Below, in pieces: positions 43,378-52,149 of a stretch of DNA of 64,000 nucleotides. A program made the translations under genes and the position numbers. Location: positions 186,001-250,000 of the forward strand of contig NZ_SSSM01000001.1 in the NCBI RefSeq assembly GCF_004801885.1, given 5' to 3'. Position 1 is the stretch's first letter. Every line of letters starts with the position of its first letter. Below the pieces are notes generated by a model. The model worked only from the letters and a program-made list of their open reading frames with translations, ran no database searches and was not told the origin of the DNA. This DNA comes from Naasia lichenicola (lineage in GTDB: Bacteria; Actinomycetota; Actinomycetes; Actinomycetales; Microbacteriaceae).

Positions 43378-44607
43378 ATGGCGCGGGGAACGAGACCAGG
43401 CAGGGCGCGGTCGGCGCTCGGCGTCGTGGTCGCGCTCGGCGGAGTGGTCACCGCGGGCGCCCTGTTCGCCGGCGCAGTCACGACCTCCGTCGCCCGGACG
43501 ATCGTCACTCCGCCGCGCAGGAGGACAGAGGACACCCGGGTCATCGGCTACGACGCGACCGAGGGGACCGTCCAGCTGAGCGCGAGCGACGATGCTCTAC
43601 TTCCGGGCGACTACAGCTTCTGGTTCGCGCAGGGAACGGGCCACGCGCGGGTCGGCCAGATCGTCTCGCGCACGCCCACCACCGTGACCCGCAAGGTGAT
43701 CGCGGTCGATCATGGCGACCTCAGCGCCGCTCGGGCCGGCCGCTTCACCGGCTGGTACTACCTGAGCCCCGGTGAGCTCGGGATCCCGTTCGACGACGTC
43801 CGCGTGCAGACCAGCCTGGGCAACGCCCCCGCCTGGCTGATCCCGGCGGCGGACCTGCGGGTCGGCGGCGATCCGGAGAGCCCGTCGGATCGGTGGGTGA
43901 TCCAGGTGCACGGTCGCGCCACGGTGCGTCAGGAGGCGCTGCGCGCGATCCCGGTGTTCCGCGCGGCGGGCTACACCTCGCTGCTGATCTCCTATCGCAA
44001 TGACGGCGAGGCTCCGCAGAGCCCCGACCACCGCTACGCGCTCGGCGACATCGAGTGGCTCGATGTCGAATCCGCCGTGCTCTACGCGCTCGAGCACGGA
44101 GCGCAGTCGGTCGTGCTGATGGGCTGGTCCATGGGCGGCGCGACGGTGCTGCAGGCCGCCACCCGGTCCCGCGTCGCGTCCGTGGTGCGGGGCGTGGTGC
44201 TCGACTCGCCCGTCATCAACTGGGTCGACACCCTCCGCTACCAGGGCGAGGCGATGTCCCTCCCCGGCCCGGTGAAGTCAGGGATCCTGGCGCTGATCAG
44301 CAAGCCCTGGGGCCGCCTGTTCACCGGGCAGCGCAAGCCCATCGACCTCGCCCGGCTCGACTTCGTGCGCCGTGCGGACGAGCTGGCGGTTCCCGTGCTC
44401 ATCCTGCACAGCGACGACGACGGCTTCGTGCCCTCCAACGGATCGCGCGAGCTCGCCGCGGCGCGGCCTGACATCGTGACCTTCGTGCCGTTCGAGACCG
44501 CTCGGCACACCAAGCTCTGGAACTACGACCGCGATCTCTGGAACGCGTCGATCGCGGAGTGGCTCGCGAAGCTCGACGACGCGCCACCCGCCTCGCCGGC
44601 CGAGTAG
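43378..44607 (+). CDS. Membrane-anchored alpha/beta hydrolase
   Basis: 409 aa from the ATG at 43378, which has GGAGA 8 nt upstream; ATG 43372 is too close to that site. One membrane helix (LGVVVALGGVVTAGALFAGA, about residues 13-32) suggests the hydrolase domain faces outside or is membrane-tethered. The domain has the nucleophile elbow GWSMGGATVL (Ser near 245), VIQVHGRATVRQEALRAI, an acid in LILHSDDDGFVP (near 345) and His in FETARHTKLW (near 374). The substrate is unknown. It resembles the YqkD/FrsA-like exported hydrolases. Confidence 0.82.
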   Translation: MARGTRPGRARSALGVVVALGGVVTAGALFAGAVTTSVARTIVTPPRRRTEDTRVIGYDATEGTVQLSASDDALLPGDYSFWFAQGTGHARVGQIVSRTPTTVTRKVIAVDHGDLSAARAGRFTGWYYLSPGELGIPFDDVRVQTSLGNAPAWLIPAADLRVGGDPESPSDRWVIQVHGRATVRQEALRAIPVFRAAGYTSLLISYRNDGEAPQSPDHRYALGDIEWLDVESAVLYALEHGAQSVVLMGWSMGGATVLQAATRSRVASVVRGVVLDSPVINWVDTLRYQGEAMSLPGPVKSGILALISKPWGRLFTGQRKPIDLARLDFVRRADELAVPVLILHSDDDGFVPSNGSRELAAARPDIVTFVPFETARHTKLWNYDRDLWNASIAEWLAKLDDAPPASPAE

Positions 44608-44630
44608 CGCGCCCCGCTGGACCAGGGCGC

Positions 44631-44768
44631 TCGTTGGTCGAGTAGGGCGCCCCGCGCCCGTATCGAGGCCCTTGGGGAGAGCCCCGATACGCGCCGTAGC
44701 CGTCGCTGCTCGACCAACGAACAACCACCGGTGGCTGAGCCGAGCGCGGAGCGCTCGCGTCGAAGCCC
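44631..44768. repeat. Mixed dispersed repeats: GGTCGAGTAGGGCG and GGTGGCTGAGCC families side by side
   Basis: GTTGGTCGAGTAGGGCGCCCCGCGCCCGTATCGAGGCC faces its inverted copy (GCCCCGATACGCGCC...TGCTCGACCAACGA). Directly after comes one arm of the other family (GGTGGCTGAGCCGAGCGCG...GTCGAAGCCCA). It fills the space between two convergent genes; the remaining bases to 44855 show nothing. Confidence 0.75.
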
Positions 44769-44855
44769 ACTCACGTCTGCCTCTGGTTCAGGTGACCGGA
44801 ACGGCTGGCTTGATCACGACGAGGCAGCCACATGATTCACTTCGCTGAGGCGGAC

Positions 44856-45563
44856 CTACTGCGGGCCGTCGATCGCCCAGCGGGCGTAGAGGTAGGAGTC
44901 GTCGTCGACCAGTAAATGGATGAGATGGGTGTCGATCATCGCGCCGACGCGCGCGAGCATCGGCACGCCGGGGGAGCGCAGCTTGGGTGAGGTCGTCATG
45001 CACAGCTCGTCCACGACCCCCGCGTCGAGGAATGCCGCGGCGAGGCTGGGCCCGCCCTCGCAGACGATGCTGCGCAGCCCTCGCTCATCCAGCGCGGTGA
45101 CGATCTCGCGGGGATCGATGGCGTCGGAGGACAGCTCGATGACCTCGTGCTCGATGTCCGAGAGCTGCTCCTCGACGGTGGAGATCGCATCCGGCGGGCA
45201 GACGATGAGCGGCACCGACGCCGACTCGTCCAGCCTGTGGCCCGTGAGGTCGCCGGATCGGGTCACGATCGCAAGCCGCGCCCGTCGGGGCGACGAGAGC
45301 CCCTCCCTGCGCACGGTGCGCGCACCGACCACGACCACGTCGGCGTGGGTGCGGATCACGCCCATGATCCTGCGGTCGTTGCCGCCGGTCAGGGTGTCCG
45401 ATGAGCCGTCCGTGCCGACCGCAGAGCCGTTGATGGAGGCGATCATGTTGATCCGGACGATGCTCGAGGTCTCGAAGGAGTAGAGCTGGCTCAGCCAGTC
45501 GCGGAAGCCTTCGTCCTCGGGATCGTGGCTGATGGACGGAGACGGAAGCAGACGGGTCAGCAT
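44856..45563 (-). CDS. Dihydrofolate reductase-fold pyrimidine reductase-like protein (RibD C-terminal type)
   Basis: 235 aa. The RibD-C/DHFR fold shows in VRINMIASINGSAVGTDGSS, VIRTHADVVVVGARTVRREG, LAIVTRSGDL, and the later VCEGGPSLAAAFLDAGVVDEL. It should bind NADPH and reduce a pteridine- or pyrimidine-like substrate; riboflavin synthesis genes are not close, so its place in that pathway is uncertain. It lies 34 bp after sufE in the same direction and is probably co-transcribed. Confidence 0.85.
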   Translation of the reverse strand: MLTRLLPSPSISHDPEDEGFRDWLSQLYSFETSSIVRINMIASINGSAVGTDGSSDTLTGGNDRRIMGVIRTHADVVVVGARTVRREGLSSPRRARLAIVTRSGDLTGHRLDESASVPLIVCPPDAISTVEEQLSDIEHEVIELSSDAIDPREIVTALDERGLRSIVCEGGPSLAAAFLDAGVVDELCMTTSPKLRSPGVPMLARVGAMIDTHLIHLLVDDDSYLYARWAIDGPQ

Positions 45564-45597
45564 GCGGGGCGCACCGTCCGGCGGGCCAGGTGGACGG

Positions 45598-46044
45598 TCA
45601 CGCCGCGACCCGCTTGAGCGCGATCTGCCGCTTCACGCGGGCGAGCATCCCGCCCATTCCCCGGATGCGCAACAGCGATACGGCGTCGTTCAGGCCGAGC
45701 ATCTGCGGATAGTCGGAGGGGACCTCGAGGACCTGGTCGGCGGTCAACCCGCTCAGCCCTTGGACGAGGATCGAGGCGAAGCCGCGGGTGGTCGGCGCCT
45801 CGCGCGGTGCCGTCGCGTGCATCCGCACGGTCTGCGCGGCGTCGTCCTCCAGCTCGACGACGATGAAGACCGGCGACTGGCATTCCTCGACGCGCTCGAG
45901 CAGATCGGGGTGATCCTTCAGATGCTCGGGAAGGGCCGGAAGCTCGCCGGAGAACTCGAGGAGCAGCTGCAGCCGGTCGGGCTGGTCGAGGGCGAGGAAG
46001 TCGTCGCGGATCACCGCAAGCGATTCGGGCAGATCGCTGGTCAT
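45598..46044 (-). CDS. sufE: SufE family protein
   Basis: 148 aa. The acceptor cysteine is in RVEECQSPVFIVVEL (near residue 55), and the C-terminal RGFASILVQGLSGLTADQVL and GLNDAVSLLRIRGMGGMLAR match the family. SufE takes persulfide sulfur from a cysteine desulfurase for iron-sulfur cluster building. A sulfurtransferase gene lies upstream on the same strand. CATAAT (46052-46057, minus strand) ends 7 nt before the ATG, suggesting a leaderless start. Confidence 0.92.
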   Translation of the reverse strand: MTSDLPESLAVIRDDFLALDQPDRLQLLLEFSGELPALPEHLKDHPDLLERVEECQSPVFIVVELEDDAAQTVRMHATAPREAPTTRGFASILVQGLSGLTADQVLEVPSDYPQMLGLNDAVSLLRIRGMGGMLARVKRQIALKRVAA

Positions 46045-46085
46045 GGCCTCGATTATGACGCGCTCATTGGGGAGCGCGGTCTGCA

Positions 46086-46166
46086 CCGATCAGGGGATGC
46101 CCGGTCGACGGGGGCGTTGAGTCACCCGAAAGCCGTCGATTCGGGGGCAATCCCCTGATCCGTGCA
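46086..46166. repeat. Long palindrome between sufE and the sulfurtransferase gene
   Basis: GGTCTGCACCGATCAGGGGATGCCC pairs with GGGCAATCCCCTGATCCGTGCAG with one mismatch and one bulge; an inner stem TCGACGG/CCGTCGA closes the loop. It likely ends or attenuates the sulfurtransferase transcript before sufE. Confidence 0.75.
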
Positions 46167-46172
46167 GCGGGA

Positions 46173-47072
46173 TCAACGCGACGGGACGACTCCCGGCTCG
46201 GAGCCGCGCACGATGGGGACGCGGACCGCGCTGCCCCACTCGGTCCACGAGCCGTCGTAGTTGCGCACGTTCTCGAAGCCGAGCAGGTGGGTGAGCACGA
46301 ACCACGTGTGGCTCGAGCGCTCGCCGATGCGGCAGTAGGCGATGACCGGATCGCCCTGCTTCAGCCCGGCTCCCGCGCGATAGACGGCGTCGAGCTCGAC
46401 GGGGGTCTTGAAGGTCCCGTCCTCGGCGACCGCCTTGGCCCACGGCACGTTCTGGGCGCTCGGGATGTGACCGCCGCGCAGGGCACCCTCTTCGGGATAG
46501 GCCGGAGCCGTCGTGCGCTCGCCGGAGAACTCCTCCGGGCTGCGGACGTCGACCAGCGGCGAGCCGAGGTGAGCGAGAACGTCCTCCTTGAACGCGCGCA
46601 CCGTGACATCGTCGCGCTCGACGACCGGGTAGTCGACGGCGGTGATCGCGGGCTTGTCGGTCGTGTACTCGCGTCCTTCGGCCTCCCACTTGGCGCGGCC
46701 GCCGTCGAGCAGGCGGACGTCCTCGTGACCGAAGAGGGTGAACACCCAGAGCGCGTACGCGGCCCACCAGTTGTTCTTGTCGCCGTAGATGACGACCGTG
46801 CTGTCCCGACTGATGCCCTTCGATCCGAGCAGTGTGGAGAAGCCTGCACCGTCGATGTAGTCGCGGGCGATGGGGTCGTTGAGCTCGGTGTGCCAGTCGA
46901 CCTTGACCGCGCCGGGGATGTGTCCGGTCTCGTAGAGCAGGACGTCCTCGTCGGACTCGACCACGACCAGCCCCGGCTCGCCGAGGTGCTGGGCCAGCCA
47001 CTCGGTGCTGACGAGGCGCTCGGGATGCGCGAAGCCTGCGAACTTCTCGGACGGATCGGCGGCAAGCACCAT
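46173..47072 (-). CDS. sseA: Thiosulfate/3-mercaptopyruvate sulfurtransferase
   Basis: 299 aa from the ATG at 47072, which has AGAGG 8 nt upstream; ATG 47090 has no site. Two rhodanese domains are present: an inactive one (about residues 15-135) and an active one (about 165-290) with the catalytic loop [12 protein letters not shown]. The CRIGERS loop is the actinobacterial CysA/SseA type that transfers sulfur from thiosulfate. The nearby sufE suggests a role in sulfur supply. Confidence 0.92.
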   Translation of the reverse strand: MVLAADPSEKFAGFAHPERLVSTEWLAQHLGEPGLVVVESDEDVLLYETGHIPGAVKVDWHTELNDPIARDYIDGAGFSTLLGSKGISRDSTVVIYGDKNNWWAAYALWVFTLFGHEDVRLLDGGRAKWEAEGREYTTDKPAITAVDYPVVERDDVTVRAFKEDVLAHLGSPLVDVRSPEEFSGERTTAPAYPEEGALRGGHIPSAQNVPWAKAVAEDGTFKTPVELDAVYRAGAGLKQGDPVIAYCRIGERSSHTWFVLTHLLGFENVRNYDGSWTEWGSAVRVPIVRGSEPGVVPSR

Positions 47073-47301
47073 GCGGGGGACCTCTTTCATTGCGACGTGC
47101 GGAAAGCCCGGCAGGGCGACTTCAGCTCGGGGACGGGGCCGCTACTAGGCTGATCGGCGGCGCTTCCGGAGCGCTCATCGGACTCTGCTGAGCGTTTCGA
47201 CTCTAGAACGCGCACCGCCCGCCGGTGTCGATCGTGACGTACCGCTACGCCGCACTCCGACGTCGCACCCGACGTCGCACCCCTCGGACATTGGAACTGC
47301 G

Positions 47302-48321
47302 CTGACCGACTCGACGCCCGCCACCATCGGCCGCCTGGTCGACCGCGCCCCCACGCTGAGCGGGGCGGAGATCGCCGGCTACCTGGTGCCGCCTCCGCAG
47401 TTCCTGGGCGCCAGCCTCGACAACTACACCCCGGACGCCGACTACCCCTCGCAGACCGAGGCCGTCGAGAAGATGCGCTCGTTCGCCGCCCAGTGGGGCG
47501 CCCAGCCTGGCGGCGGCTGGTTCAAGAAGAAGGCTCCGGCGCAGAAGCCGGGTGTGTACCTCGACGGCGGTTTCGGCGTCGGCAAGACCCATCTCCTGGC
47601 AGCGCTCTGGCATCTCGCGCCCGGCCCGAAGTACTTCGGCACCTTCATCGAGTACACCGCGCTCGTTGGGGCCCTTGGGTACCGCGAAGCCGTGGCGCTC
47701 CTGACGGGCGCCCGTCTGATCGCCATCGACGAGTTCGAGCTCGACGATCCGGGCGACACGATGGTGATGACCCGGCTGCTGGGTGAACTGGTGAAGACGG
47801 GCAGCCGGATCGCGGCGACCTCCAACACGCCTCCCAACGCGCTGGGGGAGGGCAGGTTCGCCGCGGCGGACTTCCTCCGCGAGATCCAGTCGCTGTCCGC
47901 CAACTTCGACACCCTGCGCATCGACGGGCTCGACTACCGCCGCCGTGATGTGGAGGGCGCTGCGAAGACCGTCGACGACGACGCCATCGCCGCATCGGTG
48001 CTCGAGCGCGCAGGCATGGGCGCCGCCACCGAGGACGGCTTCGACGACATCCTCGAGTTCCTGGCCACCGTGCATCCGTCGCGCTACGTGAAGATGGTCG
48101 ACGGGCTCGGCGCGATCGGCATCCACCAGGTCCGGGTCCTGGAGAGCCAGACGGACGCGCTGCGCTTCGTCGCCCTCGTCGACCGCCTGTACGACGCGCA
48201 GGTGCGGATCTCCGCGAGCGGTGTCCCGCTCGACTCCGTCTTCGGCGCCGACATGCTCACCGGGGGATACCGGAAGAAGTACCTCCGTGCCACCTCGAGG
48301 CTCATCGCGCTCACGGAGTGA
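47302..48321 (+). CDS. zapE: Cell division protein ZapE (AFG1-like ATPase), apparent CTG start
   Basis: The ATPase has Walker A GGFGVGKTHLL (near residue 97), Walker B LIAIDEFELDDPG (near 150), and GSRIAATSNTPPNALGEGRF. The family N-terminus LVDRAPTLSGAEIAGYLVPP is coded upstream of the first GTG at 47386, yet no ATG, GTG or TTG exists in frame before it. CTG at 47302 (LTDSTPATIGRLVDRAP) is the best start, giving 339 aa; ATT at 47290 is an alternative. ZapE is an ATPase linked to the division ring and, in mitochondria (AFG1/LACE1), to protein quality control. It is divergent from the sulfurtransferase gene. Confidence 0.85.
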   Translation: MTDSTPATIGRLVDRAPTLSGAEIAGYLVPPPQFLGASLDNYTPDADYPSQTEAVEKMRSFAAQWGAQPGGGWFKKKAPAQKPGVYLDGGFGVGKTHLLAALWHLAPGPKYFGTFIEYTALVGALGYREAVALLTGARLIAIDEFELDDPGDTMVMTRLLGELVKTGSRIAATSNTPPNALGEGRFAAADFLREIQSLSANFDTLRIDGLDYRRRDVEGAAKTVDDDAIAASVLERAGMGAATEDGFDDILEFLATVHPSRYVKMVDGLGAIGIHQVRVLESQTDALRFVALVDRLYDAQVRISASGVPLDSVFGADMLTGGYRKKYLRATSRLIALTE

Positions 48322-48449
48322 CCACCGGGCGACGCGGGAACGACCGTCAGCCGAACGCCCGATGGCGGCTCCGACGCCCGCGTGACACGCCTGCCGTCGT
48401 GCCCTCCGACCCGCCCCCGACGACACTGGCAGTTCGCCGAAAACAGATC

Positions 48450-48485
48450 GTTACCTTCGGGCATTCGGTGTAACACACCCGAAAC
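48450..48485 (+). promoter_or_regulatory. GlnR-type nitrogen regulator box upstream of amt
   Basis: GTAAC-ACACCC-GAAAC (48470-48485) matches the GlnR consensus gTnAC-n6-GaAAC exactly. A second half-site GTTAC lies at 48450-48454. It is 118 bp before the ammonium transporter ATG, the expected target of GlnR. The region 48322-48603 holds no other gene. Confidence 0.75.
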
Positions 48486-48603
48486 GTGCCCTGACCCTCT
48501 CGGAAACGTCGTCCCGACAGAATGACCGGGACGAACGTCGCCCTCACCTGCACGAGGACATGCGTTTTCCCGCAATCACATCACGAGAGGTTCTCTGAAC
48601 TCG

Positions 48604-49878
48604 ATGGATCCAATTACCGCTATCAATTCCCTGTGGCTGCTGGTCGCCGCCGCACTGGTGTTGCTGATGACCCCCGGCGTCGCCTTCTTCTACGGCGGCA
48701 TGGTCCGAGCCAAGAGCGTCCTCAGCATGATGATGATGAGCTTCGGCGCCATCGCCATCGTCGCCGTCCTCTGGGTGCTGTACGGGTACTCCATGTCGTT
48801 CACCTCGGGTGACGACTGGGTCATCCCGCACGTGATCGGCAACCCGTTCACGAACTTCGGCATGATCCCGCAGCTCACCGCGGCTGACGGCGGACCCGAC
48901 CTGTACGCGCTCGCATTCGCGGGCTTCCAGGCCACCTTCGCCATCATCACCGTCGCACTGATCTCGGGCGCCATCGCCGACCGGGCGAAGTTCGGCACGT
49001 GGATGATCTTCTGCGCCATCTGGGTGACCTTCGTCTACTTCCCCGTGGCCAGCTGGGTGTTCAACTTCACTCTCGGAGATGAGGGCCTGACGGACGGCGG
49101 CTGGATCGTCTATGGATTGGGAGTCAACGACTTCGCCGGTGGAACCGCGGTGCACATCAACGCGGGCGCAGCGGGCCTCGCGCTCGCCATCGTCCTCGGC
49201 AAGCGCATCGGCTTCGCGAAGGGCATGGCCAAGCCGCACAACGTGCCGCTGACCCTGCTCGGCGCCTCGCTCCTCTGGTTCGGCTGGTTCGGCTTCAACG
49301 CCGGCTCCGAGGCAGCGGTCGACGGCATCGCGGCCCTCGCCTGGATCAACACCCTCGCCGCCCCGGCCGCTGCCATCATCGGCTGGCTGATCGTCGAGAA
49401 GATCAAGGACGGCAAGCCCACCTCGATCGGTGCCGCATCCGGCGCCGTGGCTGGCCTCGTCGCCATCACCCCCGCCTGCAACATCCTCACGCCCTTCTGG
49501 GGCATGGTGCTCGGCCTGGTGACCGGTGCTGTCTGCGCCCTGGCGATCGACCTCAAGTGGCGCCTCGGCTTCGATGACGCACTCGACGTGGTGGGCATCC
49601 ACCTCGTCGGCGGCATCATCGGAACCCTGTGGGTGGGCGTGTTCGGCAACGGCATCGGCCTCATCTACACCGGCTCCGCCACGCAGCTCGGCGCGCAGGC
49701 GCTCGGTGCGCTCGCAGTGCTCGTGTTCTCCTTCTTCTCGACCGCCCTCCTGGGCTTCATCCTGGAGAAGACGATCGGCTTCCGGATCAAGAACGAGGAC
49801 GAGCAGGCCGGCATCGACACGTCGGTGCACGGCGAAGAGGGCTACGCGCTCGACGAGCCCGTCACCGTCCGCGGCTGA
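48604..49878 (+). CDS. amt: Ammonium transporter (Amt/MEP/Rh family)
   Basis: 424 aa with eleven membrane segments. Family marks are TPGVAFFYGGMVRAKSVLSM (residues 22-41), WVFNFTLGDEGLTDGGW, DFAGGTAVHINAGAAGLAL with the first pore His, WFGWFGFNAGSE, and DVVGIHLVGGIIGT with the second pore His. The cytoplasmic tail has the usual charged end. It moves ammonium into the cell. No glnB/glnK or glnD follows, unlike in many actinobacteria. Control by GlnR under nitrogen limitation is likely from the box at 48450-48485. Confidence 0.95.
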   Translation: MDPITAINSLWLLVAAALVLLMTPGVAFFYGGMVRAKSVLSMMMMSFGAIAIVAVLWVLYGYSMSFTSGDDWVIPHVIGNPFTNFGMIPQLTAADGGPDLYALAFAGFQATFAIITVALISGAIADRAKFGTWMIFCAIWVTFVYFPVASWVFNFTLGDEGLTDGGWIVYGLGVNDFAGGTAVHINAGAAGLALAIVLGKRIGFAKGMAKPHNVPLTLLGASLLWFGWFGFNAGSEAAVDGIAALAWINTLAAPAAAIIGWLIVEKIKDGKPTSIGAASGAVAGLVAITPACNILTPFWGMVLGLVTGAVCALAIDLKWRLGFDDALDVVGIHLVGGIIGTLWVGVFGNGIGLIYTGSATQLGAQALGALAVLVFSFFSTALLGFILEKTIGFRIKNEDEQAGIDTSVHGEEGYALDEPVTVRG

Positions 49879-49894
49879 CACTCGCTTCATCGGC

Positions 49895-49935
49895 AACGGG
49901 CCGTCGTCCTTCGGGGCGGCGGCCCGTTCCGTTTT
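49895..49935 (+). terminator. Intrinsic terminator of amt
   Basis: AACGGGCCGtCG and CGgCGGCCCGTT pair around a CTTCG-containing loop, followed by CCGTTTT. It lies 17 nt after the amt stop. Confidence 0.8.
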
Positions 49936-50009
49936 CGACGAAGTCTCAATTGCGCTTCGGATCAGGGACGATGCGCATCGAGTGCTCGGTTGGCCCATAG
50001 GCTTTCCGC

Positions 50010-51179
50010 ATGCTGAAGCGCTCGAAGCCGTCTGTCGTCGACCCTGTCGCCCGTCCGGTCTCCCACCTGGTCGCAGACCCGCGGCGCGGCAAGCTCCTCA
50101 CCTCGCTCACCGATCCGCTCGGCCGCGCGGGGCTGCGCAGCGGGCAGGTGATCCTCGTGCTGATCCTCGCGGTCGCCGTGATCTACGCCCTGATCGCGCT
50201 GAAGATCGTGGTCATCCCGGTGCTGATCGCCATCATCCTGGCGTCCGCCGGGGCCCCGGTCATCATGTGGCTGCGCAACCACGGGCGCTCGCGCACCGTC
50301 TCGACCCTGATCGTCTTCCTCGGCAGCCTGCTCGTCTTCGGCGGCATCATCACCGCCGTGGTGTTCGCGGTGCGCAACCAGTGGGCTGACCTCGCCGACC
50401 AGGCGGTGGAGGGCTTCGGTCAGCTGCAGGACTTCGTCACCGGGCTCAACCTGCCCATCGATCAGAGCCAGCTCGACGGCGCTCAGCAGGCGGTCGTCGA
50501 CTATCTGACGAGCTCGAGCTTCGGCACCAGCGCCCTGGCCGGCGTCTCGGTGGCGGGGGAGCTCATCACCGGACTGGTGCTCGCGCTCGTGGTGCTCTTC
50601 TACTTCCTCCGCGACGGGGACACGATCTGGAACTTCTTCCTGCGTCCGTTCAGCGGCGAGCGGCTCGAGAAGGGGCGCCGGATCGGTCACACGGGTGTGC
50701 GGGTGCTCGGTGGATACGTGCGCGGCACGGCGACCGTGGCGGCCGTCGATGCCATCTTCATCGGCGTCGGCCTGCTGATCTGCGGTGTCCCGCTCGCGCT
50801 GCCGCTGGCGGTCGTCGTGTTCATCACCGCATTCATCCCGATCGTCGGGGCGACCGCCGCAGGCATCCTCGCGGCACTGGTCGCGCTGGTGGCCAACGGG
50901 CCGGTCACCGCCCTGATCGTCGTCGGCATCGTCGTCCTGGTCAACCAGCTCGAGGGCAACTTCCTGCAGCCGGTGCTGATGGGCAACTCGCTCAAGCTGC
51001 ACCCGCTCGTCATCCTGCTGGCACTCACCATCGGCACGGTCCTCGGCGGGATCGTCGGCGCGATCCTCTCCGTGCCGATCACGGCGGTGGGCTGGGCGGT
51101 CATCAAGATCCTCACCGACACCGGGGGAACGAGGTCTGCCGGGCCCGCGGTGCGGGAACGGGACGTCCCGATCGCCTGA
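50010..51179 (+). CDS. AI-2E family (PerM/YdiK-like) transporter
   Basis: 389 aa with about eight membrane segments. The first pair (VILVLILAVAVIYALIALKI and the next) is followed by a long soluble helix-rich region (residues 130-190), then VLFYFLRDGDTIWNFFLRPF, GGYVRGTATVAAVDAIFIGV, FIPIVGATAAG and NQLEGNFLQPVLMGNSLKLH, all typical of the family. The substrate cannot be told. TAGGCT (49998-50003) ends 6 nt before the ATG, indicating a leaderless mRNA. Confidence 0.9.
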   Translation: MLKRSKPSVVDPVARPVSHLVADPRRGKLLTSLTDPLGRAGLRSGQVILVLILAVAVIYALIALKIVVIPVLIAIILASAGAPVIMWLRNHGRSRTVSTLIVFLGSLLVFGGIITAVVFAVRNQWADLADQAVEGFGQLQDFVTGLNLPIDQSQLDGAQQAVVDYLTSSSFGTSALAGVSVAGELITGLVLALVVLFYFLRDGDTIWNFFLRPFSGERLEKGRRIGHTGVRVLGGYVRGTATVAAVDAIFIGVGLLICGVPLALPLAVVVFITAFIPIVGATAAGILAALVALVANGPVTALIVVGIVVLVNQLEGNFLQPVLMGNSLKLHPLVILLALTIGTVLGGIVGAILSVPITAVGWAVIKILTDTGGTRSAGPAVRERDVPIA

Positions 51180-51186
51180 GCGCGAA

Positions 51187-51235
51187 CGGTTAGCGCGGCG
51201 GGCCAACACGGTCCTGCGGACAGAACACGTCCGCC
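51187..51235 (+). repeat. Short hairpin repeat before the AHSA1-like gene
   Basis: GGTTAGCGCGGCG (51187-51199) and CGGTCCTGCGGACAGAACAC (51208-51227) have diverged counterparts in the same order at 51791-51837. CCTGCGGAC...GTCCGCCGG forms a small hairpin. Two direct GGCAGTGTT units (51239 and 51258) follow just before the next gene. Confidence 0.5.
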
Positions 51236-51271
51236 GGCGGCAGTGTTTTGACCGTATGGCAGTGTTCAGCC

Positions 51272-51796
51272 ATGACCGATGGCGCGGCAGCGGTGGATCC
51301 GGACACTGATCCGTCGGATGTCCGGCATGAGACGTTCACGGTCCGACGCCGGCTGGCCGCGCCACGGGCCCGCGTCTTCGCGGCCTTCGGCGACGCGGAC
51401 ATCCGCCGCCGATGGTTCCGCCTGCCGGGTGCAGGGGCGAGCTACGACCACACCTTCGAGGTCGGGTCTGGGGAGCGAGCGCACAGCACGTTCACGATTC
51501 CCGACGGCCGCATCGAGCGCCTGGCGTATCGCTCCCAGTACGCCGACATCCTCCCGGGCGTCCGCCTCGTCTTCTCCTACGAGTCGATCATCAACGATGT
51601 GGTCCACTGGGCCGCTCTGGCGACCGTCCTCCTGGCGGACGACGCGGAAGGGACCGCGCTGACCTGGACGGAGCAGGTGGCCTTCCTCGTGCGGACCGGA
51701 GATGGCAGCGCCGATCTGCCCCATCTCCGGGGCGGCACGACCCTGCGCCTCAACGGCCTCGCCGCTGTGGTGGAATCCGCACCTCACGGCGGCTAG
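51272..51796 (+). CDS. AHSA1/SRPBCC family protein
   Basis: 174 aa from the ATG at 51272. It has the helix-grip pattern: ETFTVRRRLAAPRARVFAAF (strand 1 and helix 1), DADIRRRWFRLPGAGASYDH, GERAHSTFTIPDGRIERLAY, LVFSYESIINDVVHWAALAT and GTALTWTEQVAFL. These proteins are often paired with ArsR repressors; none is next to it. The ligand is unknown. Partly matching repeats lie on both sides of the gene (51187-51235 and 51791-51874). Confidence 0.8.
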   Translation: MTDGAAAVDPDTDPSDVRHETFTVRRRLAAPRARVFAAFGDADIRRRWFRLPGAGASYDHTFEVGSGERAHSTFTIPDGRIERLAYRSQYADILPGVRLVFSYESIINDVVHWAALATVLLADDAEGTALTWTEQVAFLVRTGDGSADLPHLRGGTTLRLNGLAAVVESAPHGG

Positions 51797-51814
51797 CGCG
51801 GCGCTGCGGACCCG

Positions 51815-51874
51815 ACGCGGTGCTGCGGACGAAACGCACTGACAGACCAGCGCGTTCCGTCCGCAGCACCGCGT
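51815..51874. repeat. Palindrome after the AHSA1-like gene
   Basis: 51815-51837 and 51852-51874 (23 nt each) are reverse complements with two mismatches around a 14-nt loop. The outer part ACGCGGTGCTGCGGAC / GTCCGCAGCACCGCGT is perfect. Confidence 0.8.
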
Positions 51875-51928
51875 TGAGACGCGGGTCGCTTCTGTGGTGG
51901 ACTCAGCGGACCGAACGAGGAGATGCAG

Positions 51929-52120
51929 ATGACCGACGACGACTTCGAGGCCAAGCGCCGGGACCAGCTGACCTCGGCACCGGGGGACAAGCCCGACCGC
52001 GAAGGCTCGGACGCCGAGCAGTCGGCCGCTCCGCGGATAGAGACGTCAGAGACCGAGTCGGGCGCGGTGCGCATCGACATCGCCGACACCGCAGCGGTCC
52101 GGCCGGGCAAGTCCGACTGA
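51929..52120 (+). CDS. Small acidic hypothetical protein
   Basis: 63 aa from the ATG at 51929, with GAGGAG 6 nt upstream; ATG 51923 overlaps that site. The sequence is highly charged and disordered-looking (MTDDDFEAKRRDQLTSAPGD, ending AAVRPGKSD), with no cysteines or hydrophobic helix. I do not recognise a family. The good ribosome site and the transcript-like isolation support it as real. Confidence 0.6.
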   Translation: MTDDDFEAKRRDQLTSAPGDKPDREGSDAEQSAAPRIETSETESGAVRIDIADTAAVRPGKSD

Positions 52121-52149
52121 GGGGAAGCCTCGTTCGGCCTCCGGCCGAG

